This document shows positions 48,701 through 61,740 of a stretch of DNA of 64,000 nucleotides, piece after piece; position 1 is the stretch's first letter, and every line of letters begins with the position of its first letter. The notes under the pieces were generated by a model. The model made no database searches. It saw only the letters and a program-made list of their open reading frames with translations, and was not told the origin of the DNA. Source of the stretch: Excoecaria cochinchinensis (Eukaryota > Streptophyta > Magnoliopsida > Malpighiales > Euphorbiaceae); contig CANTUQ010000347.1 in assembly GCA_947683425.1 (NCBI GenBank), positions 62,001 through 126,000 of the forward strand, read 5' to 3'. The position numbers and the translations under genes were made by a program.

Positions 48701-50114
48701 CGATCAGGTTTTCCTGAATTATTCGACCCGGATCCAAAATTTCACCACTTTTGGCGATTTCCCCTAGTATAATGCCTTCAGAAGCCCGTAAAAATTCGTC
48801 AGATCACGACGAAGCCAATCTTCGACGCATTGTGACCGGCAGGCTCCCAGTAGCTATTCCGATCAGGTTTTCCTGAATTATTCGACCCGGATCCAAAATT
48901 TCACCACTTTTGGCGATTTCTCGATTTCGGCGATTTCCCCTAGTATAATGCCTTCAGAAGCCCGTAAAAATTCGTCAGATCACGACGAAGCCAATCCTCG
49001 ACGCATTGTGACCGGCAGGCTCCCAGTAGCTATTCCGATCAGGTTTTCCTGAATTATTCGACCCGGATCCAAAATTTCACCACTTTTGGCGATATCGGCG
49101 ATTTTCCCTAGTATAATGCCTTCAGAAGCCCGTAAAAATTCGTCAGATCACGACGAAGACAATCCTCGACGCATTGTGACCGGCAGGCTCCCAGTAGCTA
49201 TTCCGATCAGGTTTTCCTGAATTATTCGACCCGGATCCAAAATTTCACCACTTTTGGCGATTTCTCGATTTCGGCGATTTCCCCTAGTATAATGCCTTCA
49301 GAAGCCCGTAAAAATTCGTCAGATCACGACGAAGCCAATCCTCGACGCATTGTGACCGGCAGGCTCCCAGTAGCTATTCCGATCAGGTTTTCCTGAATTA
49401 TTCGACCCGGATCCAAAATTTCACCACTTTTGGCGATTTCTCGATTTCGGCGATTTCCCCTAGTATAATGCCTTCAGAAGCCCGTAAAAATTCGTCAGAT
49501 CACGACGAAGCCAATCCTCGACGCATTGTGACCGGCAGGCTCCCAGTAGCTATTCCGATCAGGTTTTCCTGAATTATTCGACCCGGATCCAAAATTTCAC
49601 CACTTTTGGCGATTTCTCGATTTCGGCGATTTCCCCTAGTATAATGCCTTCAGAAGCCCGTAAAAATTCGTCAGATCACGACGAAGCCAATCCTCGACGC
49701 ATTGTGACCGGCAGGCTCCCAGTAGCTATTCCGATCAGGTTTTCCTGAATTATTCGACCCGGATCCAAAATTTCACCACTTTTGGCGATTTCCCCTAGTA
49801 TAATGCCTTCAGAAGCCCGTAAAAATTCGTCAGATCACGACGAAGCCAATCCTCGACGCATTGTGACCGGCAGGCTCCCAGTAGCTATTCCGATCAGGTT
49901 TTCCTGAATTATTCGACCCGGATCCAAAATTTCACCACTTTTGGCGATTTCTCGATTTCGGCGATTTCCCCTAGTATAATGCCTTCAGAAGCCCGTAAAA
50001 ATTCGTCAGATCACGACGAAGCCAATCCTCGACGCATTGTGACCGGCAGGCTCCCAGTAGCTATTCCGATCAGGTTTTCCTGAATTATTCGACCCGGATC
50101 CAAAATTTCACCAC
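45764..50114 (+). repeat. Satellite segmental duplication, copy 1 (offset 5387 bp)
   Basis: Rare variants recur in order exactly 5387 bp downstream: CGACAAAGCC (45844), CGCGATTTCG (46301), GTATGATGCC, GTGAATGGC, a CACTTTTTTGG insertion, GAAGACCG and GTAGATATTCC (48161). Collinearity breaks before about 45764 and after about 50114. Confidence 0.88.
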
Positions 50115-51150
50115 TTTTTTGGCGATTTCTCGATTTCGGCGATTTCCCCTAGTATAATGCCTTCAGAAGCCCGTAAAAATTCGTCAGATCACGACGAATC
50201 CAATCCTCGTCGCATTGTGACCGGCAGGCTCCCAGTAGCTATTCCGATCAGGTTTTCCTGAATTATTCGACCCGGATCAAAAATTTCACCACTTTTGGCG
50301 ATTTCTCGATTTCGGCGATTTCCCCTAGTATAATGCCTTCAGAAGCCCGTAAAAATTCGTCAGATCACGACGAAGCCAATCCTCGACGCATTGTGACCGG
50401 CAGGCTCCCAGTAGCTATTCCGATCAGGTTTTCCTGAATTATTCGACCCGGATCCAAAATTTCACCACTTTTGGCGATTTCTCGATTTCGGCGATTTCCC
50501 CTAGTATAATGCCTTCAGAAGCCCGTAAAAATTCGTCAGATCACGACGAAGCCAATCCTCGACGCATTGTGACCGGCAGGCTCCCAGTAGCTATTCCGAT
50601 CAGGTTTTCCTGAATTATTCGACCCGGATCAAAAATTTCACCACTTTTGGCGATTTCCCCTAGTATAATGCCTTCAGAAGCCCGTAAAAATTCGTCAGAT
50701 CACGACGAAGCCAATCCTCGACGCATTGTGACCGGCAGGCTCCCAGTAGCTATTCCGATCAGGTTTTCCTGAATTATTCGACCCGGATCCAAAATTTCAC
50801 CACTTTTGGCGATTTCTCGATTTCGGCGATTTCCCCTAGTATAATGCCTTCAGAAGCCCGTAAAAATTCGTCAGATCACGACGAAGCCAATCCTCGACGC
50901 ATTGTGACCGGCAGGCTCCCAGTAGCTATTCCGATCAGGTTTTCCTGAATTATTCGACCCGGATCCAAAATTTCACCACTTTTGGCGATTTCTCGATTTC
51001 GGCGATTTCCCCTAGTATAATGCCTTCAGAAGCCCGTAAAAATTCGTCAGATCACGACGAAGCCAATCCTCGACGCATTGTGACCGGCAGGCTCCCAGTA
51101 GCTATTCCGATCAGGTTTTCCTGAATTATTCGACCCGGATCCAAAATTTC

Positions 51151-54100
51151 ACCACTTTTGGCGATTTCTCGATTTCGGCGATTTCCCCTAGTATAATGCC
51201 TTCAGAAGCCCGTAAAAATTCGTCAGATCACGACAAAGCCAATCCTCGACGCATTGTGACCGGCAGGCTCCCAGTAGCTATTCCGATCAGGTTTTCCTGA
51301 ATTATTCGACCCGGATCCAAAATTTCACCACTTTTGGCGATTTCTCGATTTCGGCGATTTCCCCTAGTATAATTCCTTCAGAAGCCCGTAAAAATTCGTC
51401 AGATCACGACGAAGCCAATCCTCGACGCATTGTGACTGGCAGGTTCCCAGTAGCTATTCCGATCAGGTTTTCCTGAATTATTCGACCCGGATCCAAAATT
51501 TCACCACTTTTGGCGATTTCGGCGATTTCCCCTAGTATAATGCCTTCAGAAGCCCGTAAAAATTCGTCAGATCACGACGAAGCCAATCCTCGACGCATTG
51601 TGACCGGCAGGCTCCCAGTAGCTATTCCGATCAGGTTTTCCTGAATTATTCGACCCGGATCCAAAATTTCACCACTTTTGGCGATTTCGCGATTTCGGCG
51701 ATTTCCCCTAGTATAATGCCTTCAGAAGCCCGTAAAAATTCGTCAGATCACGACGAAGCCAATCCTCGACGCATTGTGACCGGCAGGCTCCCAGTAGCTA
51801 TTCCGATTAGGTTTTCCTGAATTATTCGACCCGGAACCAAAATTTCACCACTTTTGGCGATTTCTCGATTTCGGCGATTTTCCCTAGTATAATGCCTTCA
51901 GAAGCCCGTAAAAATTCGTCAGATCACGACGAAGCCAATCCTCGACGCATTGTGACCGGCAGGCTCCCAGTAGCTATTCCGATCAGGTTTTCCTGAATTA
52001 TTCGACCCGGATCCAAAATTTCACCACTTTTGGCGATTTCTCGATTTCGGCGATTTCCCCTAGTATAATGCCTTCAGAAGCCCGTAAAAATTCGTCAGAT
52101 CACGACGAAGCCAATCCTCGACGCATTGTGACCGGCAGGCTCCCAGTAGCTATTCCGATCAGGTTTTCCTGAATTATTCGACCCGGATCAAAAATTTCAC
52201 CACTTTTGGCGATTTCGGCGATTTCCCCTAGTATGATGCCTTCAGAAGCCCGTAAAAATTCGTCAGATCACGACGAAGCCAATCCTCGACGCATTGTGAC
52301 CGGCAGGCTCCCAGTAGCTATTCCGATCAGGTTTTCCTGAATTATTCGACCCGGATCCAAAATTTCACCACTTTTGGCGATTTCTCGATTTCGGCGATTT
52401 TCCCTAGTATAATGCCTTCAGAAGCCCGTAAAAATTCGTCAGATCACGACGAAGCCAATCCTCGACGCATTGTGAATGGCAGGCTCCCAGTAGCTATTCC
52501 GATCAGGTTTTCCTGAATTATTCGACCCGGAACCAAAATTTCACCACTTTTGGCGATTTCTCGATTTCGGCGATTTCCCCTAGTATAATGCCTTCAGAAG
52601 CCCGTAAAAATTCATCAGATCACGACGAAGCCAATCCTCGACGCATTGTGACCGGCAGGCTCCCAGTAGCTATTCCGATCAGGTTTTCCTGAATTATTCG
52701 ACCCGGATCCAAAATTTCACCACTTTTGGCGATTTCTCGATTTCGGCGATTTCCCCTAGTATAATGCCTTCAGAAGCCCGTAAAAATTCGTCAGATCACG
52801 ACGAAGCCAATCCTCGACGCATTGTGACCGGCAAGCTCCCAGTAGCTATTCCGATCAGGTTTTCCTGAATTATTCGACCCGTATCCAAAATTTCACCACT
52901 TTTGGCGATTTCTCGATTTCGGCGATTTCCCCTAGTATAATGCCTTCAGAAGCCCGTAAAAATTTGTCAGATCACGACGAAGCCAATCCTCGACGCATTG
53001 TGACCGGCAGGCTCCCAGTAGCTATTCCGGTCAGGTTTTCCAGAATTATTCGACCCGGATCCAAAATTTATCCACTTTTTTGGCGATTTCTCGATTTCGG
53101 CGATTTCCCCTAGTATAATGCCTTCAGAAGCCCGTAAAAATTCGTCAGATCACGACGAAGCCAATCCTCGACGCATTGTGACCGGCAGGCTCCCAGTAGC
53201 TATTCCGATTAGGTTTTCCTCAATTATTCGACCCTGATCCAAAATTTTACCACTTTTGGCGATTTCTCGATTTCGGCGATTTCCCCTAGTATAATGCCTT
53301 CAGAAGACCGTAAAAATTCGTCAGATCACGACGAAGCCAATCCTCGACGCATTGTGACCGGCAGGCTCCCAGTAGCTATTCCGATCAGGTTTTCCTGAAT
53401 TATTCGACCCGTATCCAAAATTTCACCACTTTTGGCGATTTCTCGATTTCGGCGATTTCCCCTAGTATAATGCCTTCAGAAGCCCGTAAAAATTCGTCAG
53501 ATCACGACGAAGCCAATCCTCGACGCATTGTGACCGGCAGGCTCCCAGTAGATATTCCGATCAGGTTTTCCTGAATTATTCGACCCGGATCCAAAATTTC
53601 ACCACTTTTTTGGCGATTTCTCGATTTCGGCGATTTCCCCTAGTATAATGCCTTCAGAAGCCCGTAAAAATTCGTCAGATCACGACGAATCCAATCCTCG
53701 TCGCATTGTGACCGGCAGGCTCCCAGTAGCTATTCCGATCAGGTTTTCCTGAATTATTCGACCCGGATCAAAAATTTCACCACTTTTGGCGATTTCTCGA
53801 TTTCGGCGATTTCCCCTAGTATAATGCCTTCAGAAGCCCGTAAAAATTCGTCAGATCACGACGAAGCCAATCCTCGACGCATTGTGACCGGCAGGCTCCC
53901 AGTAGCTATTCCGATCAGGTTTTCCTGAATTATTCGACCCGGATCCAAAATTTCACCACTTTTGGCGATTTCTCGATTTCGGCTATTTCCCCTAGTATAA
54001 TGCCTTCAGAAGCCCGTAAAAATTCGTCAGATCACGACGAAGCCAATCCTCGACGCATTGTGACCGGCAGGCTCCCAGTAGCTATTCCGATCAGGTTTTC

Positions 54101-55501
54101 CTGAATTATTCGACCCGGATCCAAAATTTCACCACTTTTGGCGATTTCCCCTAGTATAATGCCTTCAGAAGCCCGTAAAAATTCGTCAGATCACGACGAA
54201 GCCAATCTTCGACGCATTGTGACCGGCAGGCTCCCAGTAGCTATTCCGATCAGGTTTTCCTGAATTATTCGACCCGGATCCAAAATTTCACCACTTTTGG
54301 CGATTTCTCGATTTCGGCGATTTCCCCTAGTATAATGCCTTCAGAAGCCCGTAAAAATTCGTCAGATCACGACGAAGCCAATCCTCGACGCATTGTGACC
54401 GGCAGGCTCCCAGTAGCTATTCCGATCAGGTTTTCCTGAATTATTCGACCCGGATCCAAAATTTCACCACTTTTGGCGATATCGGCGATTTCCCCTAGTA
54501 TAATGCCTTCAGAAGCCCGTAAAAATTCGTCAGATCACGACGAAGACAATCCTCGACGCATTGTGACCGGCAGGCTCCCAGTAGCTATTCCGATCAGGTT
54601 TTCCTGAATTATTCGACCCGGATCCAAAATTTCACCACTTTTGGCGATTTCTCGATTTCGGCGATTTCCCCTAGTATAATGCCTTCAGAAGCCCGTAAAA
54701 ATTCGTCAGATCACGACGAAGCCAATCCTCGACGCATTGTGACCGGCAGGCTCCCAGTAGCTATTCCGATCAGGTTTTCCTGAATTATTCGACCCGGATC
54801 CAAAATTTCACCACTTTTGGCGATTTCTCGATTTCGGCGATTTCCCCTAGTATAATGCCTTCAGAAGCCCGTAAAAATTCGTCAGATCACGACGAAGCCA
54901 ATCCTCGACGCATTGTGACCGGCAGGCTCCCAGTAGCTATTCCGATCAGGTTTTCCTGAATTATTCGACCCGGATCCAAAATTTCACCACTTTTGGCGAT
55001 TTCTCGATTTCGGCGATTTCCCCTAGTATAATGCCTTCAGAAGCCCGTAAAAATTCGTCAGATCACGACGAAGCCAATCCTCGACGCATTGTGACCGGCA
55101 GGCTCCCAGTAGCTATTCCGATCAGGTTTTCCTGAATTATTCGACCCGGATCCAAAATTTCACCACTTTTGGCGATTTCCCCTAGTATAATGCCTTCAGA
55201 AGCCCGTAAAAATTCGTCAGATCACGACGAAGCCAATCCTCGACGCATTGTGACCGGCAGGCTCCCAGTAGCTATTCCGATCAGGTTTTCCTGAATTATT
55301 CGACCCGGATCCAAAATTTCACCACTTTTGGCGATTTCTCGATTTCGGCGATTTCCCCTAGTATAATGCCTTCAGAAGCCCGTAAAAATTCGTCAGATCA
55401 CGACGAAGCCAATCCTCGACGCATTGTGACCGGCAGGCTCCCAGTAGCTATTCCGATCAGGTTTTCCTGAATTATTCGACCCGGATCCAAAATTTCACCA
55501 C
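51151..55501 (+). repeat. Satellite segmental duplication, copy 2 (offset 5387 bp)
   Basis: Second copy of 45764-50114. By eye I found about five or six substitutions over 4.35 kb (for example near 51437, 52613, 53041, 53984 and 54489), so it is very young or has been converted. The 1-kb spacer between the copies (50115-51150) itself resembles 48215-49250. Confidence 0.88.
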
Positions 55502-55508
55502 TTTTGGC

Positions 55509-56892
55509 GATATCGGCGATTTCCCCTAGTATAATGCCTTCAGAAGCCCGTAAAAATTCGTCAGATCACGACGAAGACAATCCTCGACGCATTGTGACCG
55601 GCAGGCTCCCAGTAGCTATTCCGATCAGGTTTTCCTGAATTATTCGACCCGGATCCAAAATTTCACCACTTTTGGCGATTTCTCGATTTCGGCGATTTCC
55701 CCTAGTATAATGCCTTCAGAAGCCCGTAAAAATTCGTCAGATCACGACGAAGCCAATCCTCGACGCATTGTGACCGGCAGGCTCCCAGTAGCTATTCCGA
55801 TCAGGTTTTCCTGAATTATTCGACCCGGATCCAAAATTTCACCACTTTTGGCGATTTCTCGATTTCGGCGATTTCCCCTAGTATAATGCCTTCAGAAGCC
55901 CGTAAAAATTCGTCAGATCACGACGAAGCCAATCCTCGACGCATTGTGACCGGCAGGCTCCCAGTAGCTATTCCGATCAGGTTTTCCTGAATTATTCGAC
56001 CCGGATCCAAAATTTCACCACTTTTGGCGATTTCTCGATTTCGGCGATTTCCCCTAGTATAATGCCTTCAGAAGCCCGTAAAAATTCGTCAGATCACGAA
56101 GAAGCCAATCCTCGTCGCCTTGTGACCGGCAGGCTCCCAGTAGCTATTCCGATCAGGTTTTCCGGAATTATTCGACCCGGATCCAAAATTTCACCACTTT
56201 TGTCGATTTCGGCGATTTCCCCTAGTATAATGCCTTCAGAAGCCCGTAAAAATTCGTCAGATCACGACGAAGCCAATCCTCGACGCATTGTGACCGGCAG
56301 GCTCCCAGTAGCTATTCCGATCAGGTTTTCCTGAATTATTCGACCCGGATCCAAAATTTCACCACTTTTGGCGATTTCTCGATTTCGGCGATTTCCCCTA
56401 GTATAATGCCTTCAGAAGCCCGTAAAAATTCGTCAGATCACGACGAAGCCAATCCTCGACGCATTGTGACCGGCAGGCTCCCAGTAGCTATTCCGATCAG
56501 GTTTTCCTGAATTATTCGACCCGGATCCAAAATTTCACCACTTTTGGCGATTTCTCGATTTCGGCGATTTCCCCTAGTATAATGCCTTCAGAAGCCCGTA
56601 AAAATTCGTCAGATCACGAAGAAGCCAATCCTCGTCGCCTTGTGACCGGCAGGCTCCCAGTAGCTATTCCGATCAGGTTTTCCGGAATTATTCGACCCGG
56701 ATCCAAAATTTCACCACTTTTGGCGATTTCGGCGATTTCCCCTAGTATAATGCCTTCAGAAGCCCGTAAAAATTCGTCAGATCACGACGAAGCCAATCCT
56801 CGACGCATTGTGACCGGCAGGCTCCCAGTAGCTATTCCGATCAGGTTTTCCTGAATTATTCGACCCGGATCCAAAATTTCACCACTTTTGGC
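55509..56892 (+). repeat. 1384-bp higher-order unit, copy 1 (8 monomers)
   Basis: Five 176-bp and three 168-bp monomers make 1384 bp. Markers are GATATCGGCG at the start, and two monomers with CGAAGAAGCC plus CGTCGCCTTG (56097, 56617) that each precede a 168-bp monomer. The same markers recur 1384 bp downstream. Confidence 0.9.
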
Positions 56893-58276
56893 GATATCGG
56901 CGATTTCCCCTAGTATAATGCCTTCAGAAGCCCGTAAAAATTCGTCAGATCACGACGAAGACAATCCTCGACGCATTGTGACCGGCAGGCTCCCAGTAGC
57001 TATTCCGATCAGGTTTTCCTGAATTATTCGACCCGGATCCAAAATTTCACCACTTTTGGCGATTTCTCGATTTCGGCGATTTCCCCTAGTATAATGCCTT
57101 CAGAAGCCCGTAAAAATTCGTCAGATCACGACGAAGCCAATCCTCGACGCATTGTGACCGGCAGGCTCCCAGTAGCTATTCCGATCAGGTTTTCCTGAAT
57201 TATTCGACCCGGATCCAAAATTTCACCACTTTTGGCGATTTCTCGATTTCGGCGATTTCCCCTAGTATAATGCCTTCAGAAGCCCGTAAAAATTCGTCAG
57301 ATCACGACGAAGCCAATCCTCGACGCATTGTGACCGGCAGGCTCCCAGTAGCTATTCCGATCAGGTTTTCCTGAATTATTCGACCCGGATCCAAAATTTC
57401 ACCACTTTTGGCGATTTCTCGATTTCGGCGATTTCCCCTAGTATAATGCCTTCAGAAGCCCGTAAAAATTCGTCAGATCACGAAGAAGCCAATCCTCGTC
57501 GCCTTGTGACCGGCAGGCTCCCAGTAGCTATTCCGATCAGGTTTTCCGGAATTATTCGACCCGGATCCAAAATTTCACCACTTTTGTCGATTTCGGCGAT
57601 TTCCCCTAGTATAATGCCTTCAGAAGCCCGTAAAAATTCGTCAGATCACGACGAAGCCAATCCTCGACGCATTGTGACCGGCAGGCTCCCAGTAGCTATT
57701 CCGATCAGGTTTTCCTGAATTATTCGACCCGGATCCAAAATTTCACCACTTTTGGCGATTTCTCGATTTCGGCGATTTCCCCTAGTATAATGCCTTCAGA
57801 AGCCCGTAAAAATTCGTCAGATCACGACGAAGCCAATCCTCGACGCATTGTGACCGGCAGGCTCCCAGTAGCTATTCCGATCAGGTTTTCCTGAATTATT
57901 CGACCCGGATCCAAAATTTCACCACTTTTGGCGATTTCTCGATTTCGGCGATTTCCCCTAGTATAATGCCTTCAGAAGCCCGTAAAAATTCGTCAGATCA
58001 CGAAGAAGCCAATCCTCGTCGCCTTGTGACCGGCAGGCTCCCAGTAGCTATTCCGATCAGGTTTTCCGGAATTATTCGACCCGGATCCAAAATTTCACCA
58101 CTTTTGGCGATTTCGGCGATTTCCCCTAGTATAATGCCTTCAGAAGCCCGTAAAAATTCGTCAGATCACGACGAAGCCAATCCTCGACGCATTGTGACCG
58201 GCAGGCTCCCAGTAGCTATTCCGATCAGGTTTTCCTGAATTATTCGACCCGGATCCAAAATTTCACCACTTTTGGC
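56893..58276 (+). repeat. 1384-bp higher-order unit, copy 2 (8 monomers)
   Basis: Immediately adjacent tandem copy; I saw no difference from copy 1, including the private GTCGATTTCGG variant. The next GATATCGGCG at 58277 starts a third unit that then diverges. Confidence 0.9.
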
Positions 58277-60859
58277 GATATCGGCGATTTCCCCTAGTAT
58301 AATGCCTTCAGAAGCCCGTAAAAATTCGTCAGATCACGACGAAGACAATCCTCGACGCATTGTGACCGGCAGGCTCCCAGTAGCTATTCCGATCAGGTTT
58401 TCCTGAATTATTCGACCCGGATCCAAAATTTCACCACTTTTGGCGATTTCTCGATTTCGGCGATTTCCCCTAGTATAATGCCTTCAGAAGCCCGTAAAAA
58501 TTCGTCAGATCACGACGAAGCCAATCCTCGACGCATTGTGACCGGCAGGCTCCCAGTAGCTATTCCGATCAGGTTTTCCTGAATTATTCGACCCGGATCC
58601 AAAATTTCACCACTTTTGGCGATTTCTCGATTTCGGCGATTTCCCCTAGTATAATGCCTTCAGAAGCCCGTAAAAATTCGTCAGATCACGACGAAGCCAA
58701 TCCTCGACGCATTGTGACCGGCAGGCTCCCAGTAGCTATTCCGATCAGGTTTTCCTGAATTATTCGACCCGGATCCAAAATTTCACCACTTTTGGCGATT
58801 TCTCGATTTCGGCGATTTCCCCTAGTATAATGCCTTCAGAAGCCCGTAAAAATTCGTCAGATCACGACGAAGCCAATCCTCGACGCATTGTGACCGGCAG
58901 GCTCCCAGTAGCTATTCCGATCAGGTTTTCCTGAATTATTCGACCCGGATCCAAAATTTCACCACTTTTGGCGATTTCCCCTAGTATAATGCCTTCAGAA
59001 GCCCGTAAAAATTCGTCAGATCACGACGAAGCCAATCCTCGACGCATTGTGACCGGCAGGCTCCCAGTAGCTATTCCGATCAGGTTTTCCTGAATTATTC
59101 GACCCGGATCCAAAATTTCACCACTTTTGGCGATTTCTCGATTTCGGCGATTTCCCCTAGTAAAATGCCTTCAGAAGCCCGTAAAAATTCGTCAGATCAC
59201 GACGAAGCCAATCCTCGACGCATTGTGACCGGCAGGCTCCCAGTAGCTATTCCGATCAGGTTTTCCTGAATTATTCGACCCGGATCCAAAATTTCACCAC
59301 TTTTTTGGCGATTTCTCGATTTCGGCGATTTCCCCTAGTATAATGCCTTCAGAAGCCCGTAAAAATTCGTCAGATCACGACGAATCCAATCCTCGTCGCA
59401 TTGTGACCGGCAGGCTCCCAGTAGCTATTCCGATCAGGTTTTCCTGAATTATTCGACCCGGATCAAAAATTTCACCACTTTTGGCGATTTCTCGATTTCG
59501 GCGATTTCCCCTAGTATAATGCCTTCAGAAGCCCGTAAAAATTCGTCAGATCAGGACGAAGCCAATCCTCGACGCATTGTGACCGGCAGGCTCCCAGTAG
59601 CTATTCCGATCAGGTTTTCCTGAATTATTCGACCCGGATCCAAAATTTCACCACTTTTGGCGATTTCTCGATTTCGGCGATTTCCCCTAGTATAATGCCT
59701 TCAGAAGCCCGTAAAAATTCGTCAGATCACGACGAAGCCAATCCTCGACGCATTGTGACCGGCAGGCTCCCAGTAGCTATTCCGATCAGGTTTTCCTGAA
59801 TTATTCGACCCGGATCCAAAATTTCACCACTTTTGGCGATTTCCCCTAGTATAATGCCTTCAGAAGCCCGTAAAAATTCGTCAGATCACGACGAAGCCAA
59901 TCCTCGACGCATTGTGACCGGCAGGCTCCCAGTAGCTATTCCGATCAGGTTTTCCTAAATTATTCGACCCGGATCCAAAATTTCACCACTTTTGGCGATT
60001 TCTCGATTTCGGCGATTTCCCCTAGTATAATGCCTTCAGAAGCCCGTAAAAATTCGTCAGATCACGACGAAGCCAATCCTCGACGCATTGTGACCGGCAG
60101 GCTCCCAGTAGCTATTCCGATCAGGTTTTCCTGAATTATTCGACCCGGATCCAAAATTTCACCACTTTTGGCGATTTCTCGATTTCGGCGATTTCCCCTA
60201 GTATAATGCCTTCAGAAGCCCGTAAAAATTCGTCAGATCACGACGAAGCCAATCCTCGACGCATTGTGACCGGCAGGCTCCCAGTAGCTATTCCGATCAG
60301 GTTTTCCTGAATTATTCGACCCGGATCCAAAATTTCACCACTTTTGGCGATTTCTCGATTTCGGCGATTTCCCCTAGTATAATGCCTTCAGAAGCCCGTA
60401 AAAATTCGTCAGATCACGACGAAGCCAATCCTCGACGCATTGTGACCGGCAGGCTCCCAGTAGCTATTCCGATCAGGTTTTCCTGAATTATTCGACCCGG
60501 ATCCAAAATTTCACCACTTTTGGCGATTTCCCCTAGTATAATGCCTTCAGAAGCCCGTAAAAATTCGTCAGATCACGACGAAGCCAATCCTCGACGCATT
60601 GTGACCGGCAGGCTCCCAGTAGCTATTCCGATCAGGTTTTCCTGAATTATTCGACCCGGATCCAAAATTTCACCACTTTTGGCGATTTCTCGATTTCGGC
60701 GATTTCCCCTAGTATAATGCCTTCAGAAGCCCGTAAAAATTCGTCAGATCACGACGAAGCCAATCCTCGACGCATTGTGACCGGCAGGCTCCCAGTAGCT
60801 ATTCCGATCAGGTTTTCCTGAATTATTCGACCCGGATCCAAAATTTCACCACTTTTGGC

Positions 60860-61740
60860 GATATCGGCGATTTCCCCTAGTATAATGCCTTCAGAAGCCC
60901 GTAAAAATTCGTCAGATCACGACGAAGACAATCCTCGACGCATTGTGACCGGCAGGCTCCCAGTAGCTATTCCGATCAGGTTTTCCTGAATTATTCGACC
61001 CGGATCCAAAATTTCACCACTTTTGGCGATTTCTCGATTTCGGCGATTTCCCCTAGTATAATGCCTTCAGAAGCCCGTAAAAATTCGTCAGATCACGACG
61101 AAGCCAATCCTCGACGCATTGTGACCGGCAGGCTCCCAGTAGCTATTCCGATCAGGTTTTCCTGAATTATTCGACCCGGATCCAAAATTTCACCACTTTT
61201 GGCGATTTCTCGATTTCGGCGATTTCCCCTAGTATAATGCCTTCAGAAGCCCGTAAAAATTCGTCAGATCACGACGAAGCCAATCCTCGACGCATTGTGA
61301 CCGGCAGGCTCCCAGTAGCTATTCCGATCAGGTTTTCCTGAATTATTCGACCCGGATCCAAAATTTCACCACTTTTGGCGATTTCTCGATTTCGGCGATT
61401 TCCCCTAGTATAATGCCTTCAGAAGCCCGTAAAAATTCGTCAGATCACGAAGAAGCCAATCCTCGTCGCCTTGTGACCGGCAGGCTCCCAGTAGCTATTC
61501 CGATCAGGTTTTCCGGAATTATTCGACCCGGATCCAAAATTTCACCACTTTTGGCGATTTCGGCGATTTCCCCTAGTATAATGCCTTCAGAAGCCCGTAA
61601 AAATTCGTCAGATCACGACGAAGCCAATCCTCGACGCATTGTGACCGGCAGGCTCCCAGTAGCTATTCCGATCAGGTTTTCCTGAATTATTCGACCCGGA
61701 TCCAAAATTTCACCACTTTTGGCGATTTCGGCGATTTCCC
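60860..61740 (+). repeat. Partial, shortened relative of the 1384-bp unit
   Basis: GATATCGGCG at 60860 is followed by CGAAGAAGCC at 61448, the same 588-bp spacing as in the full units. Only one CGAAGAAGCC monomer is present, and it is followed by the GGCGATTTCGG form. It fits either a precursor or a unit that lost 520 bp. Confidence 0.7.
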
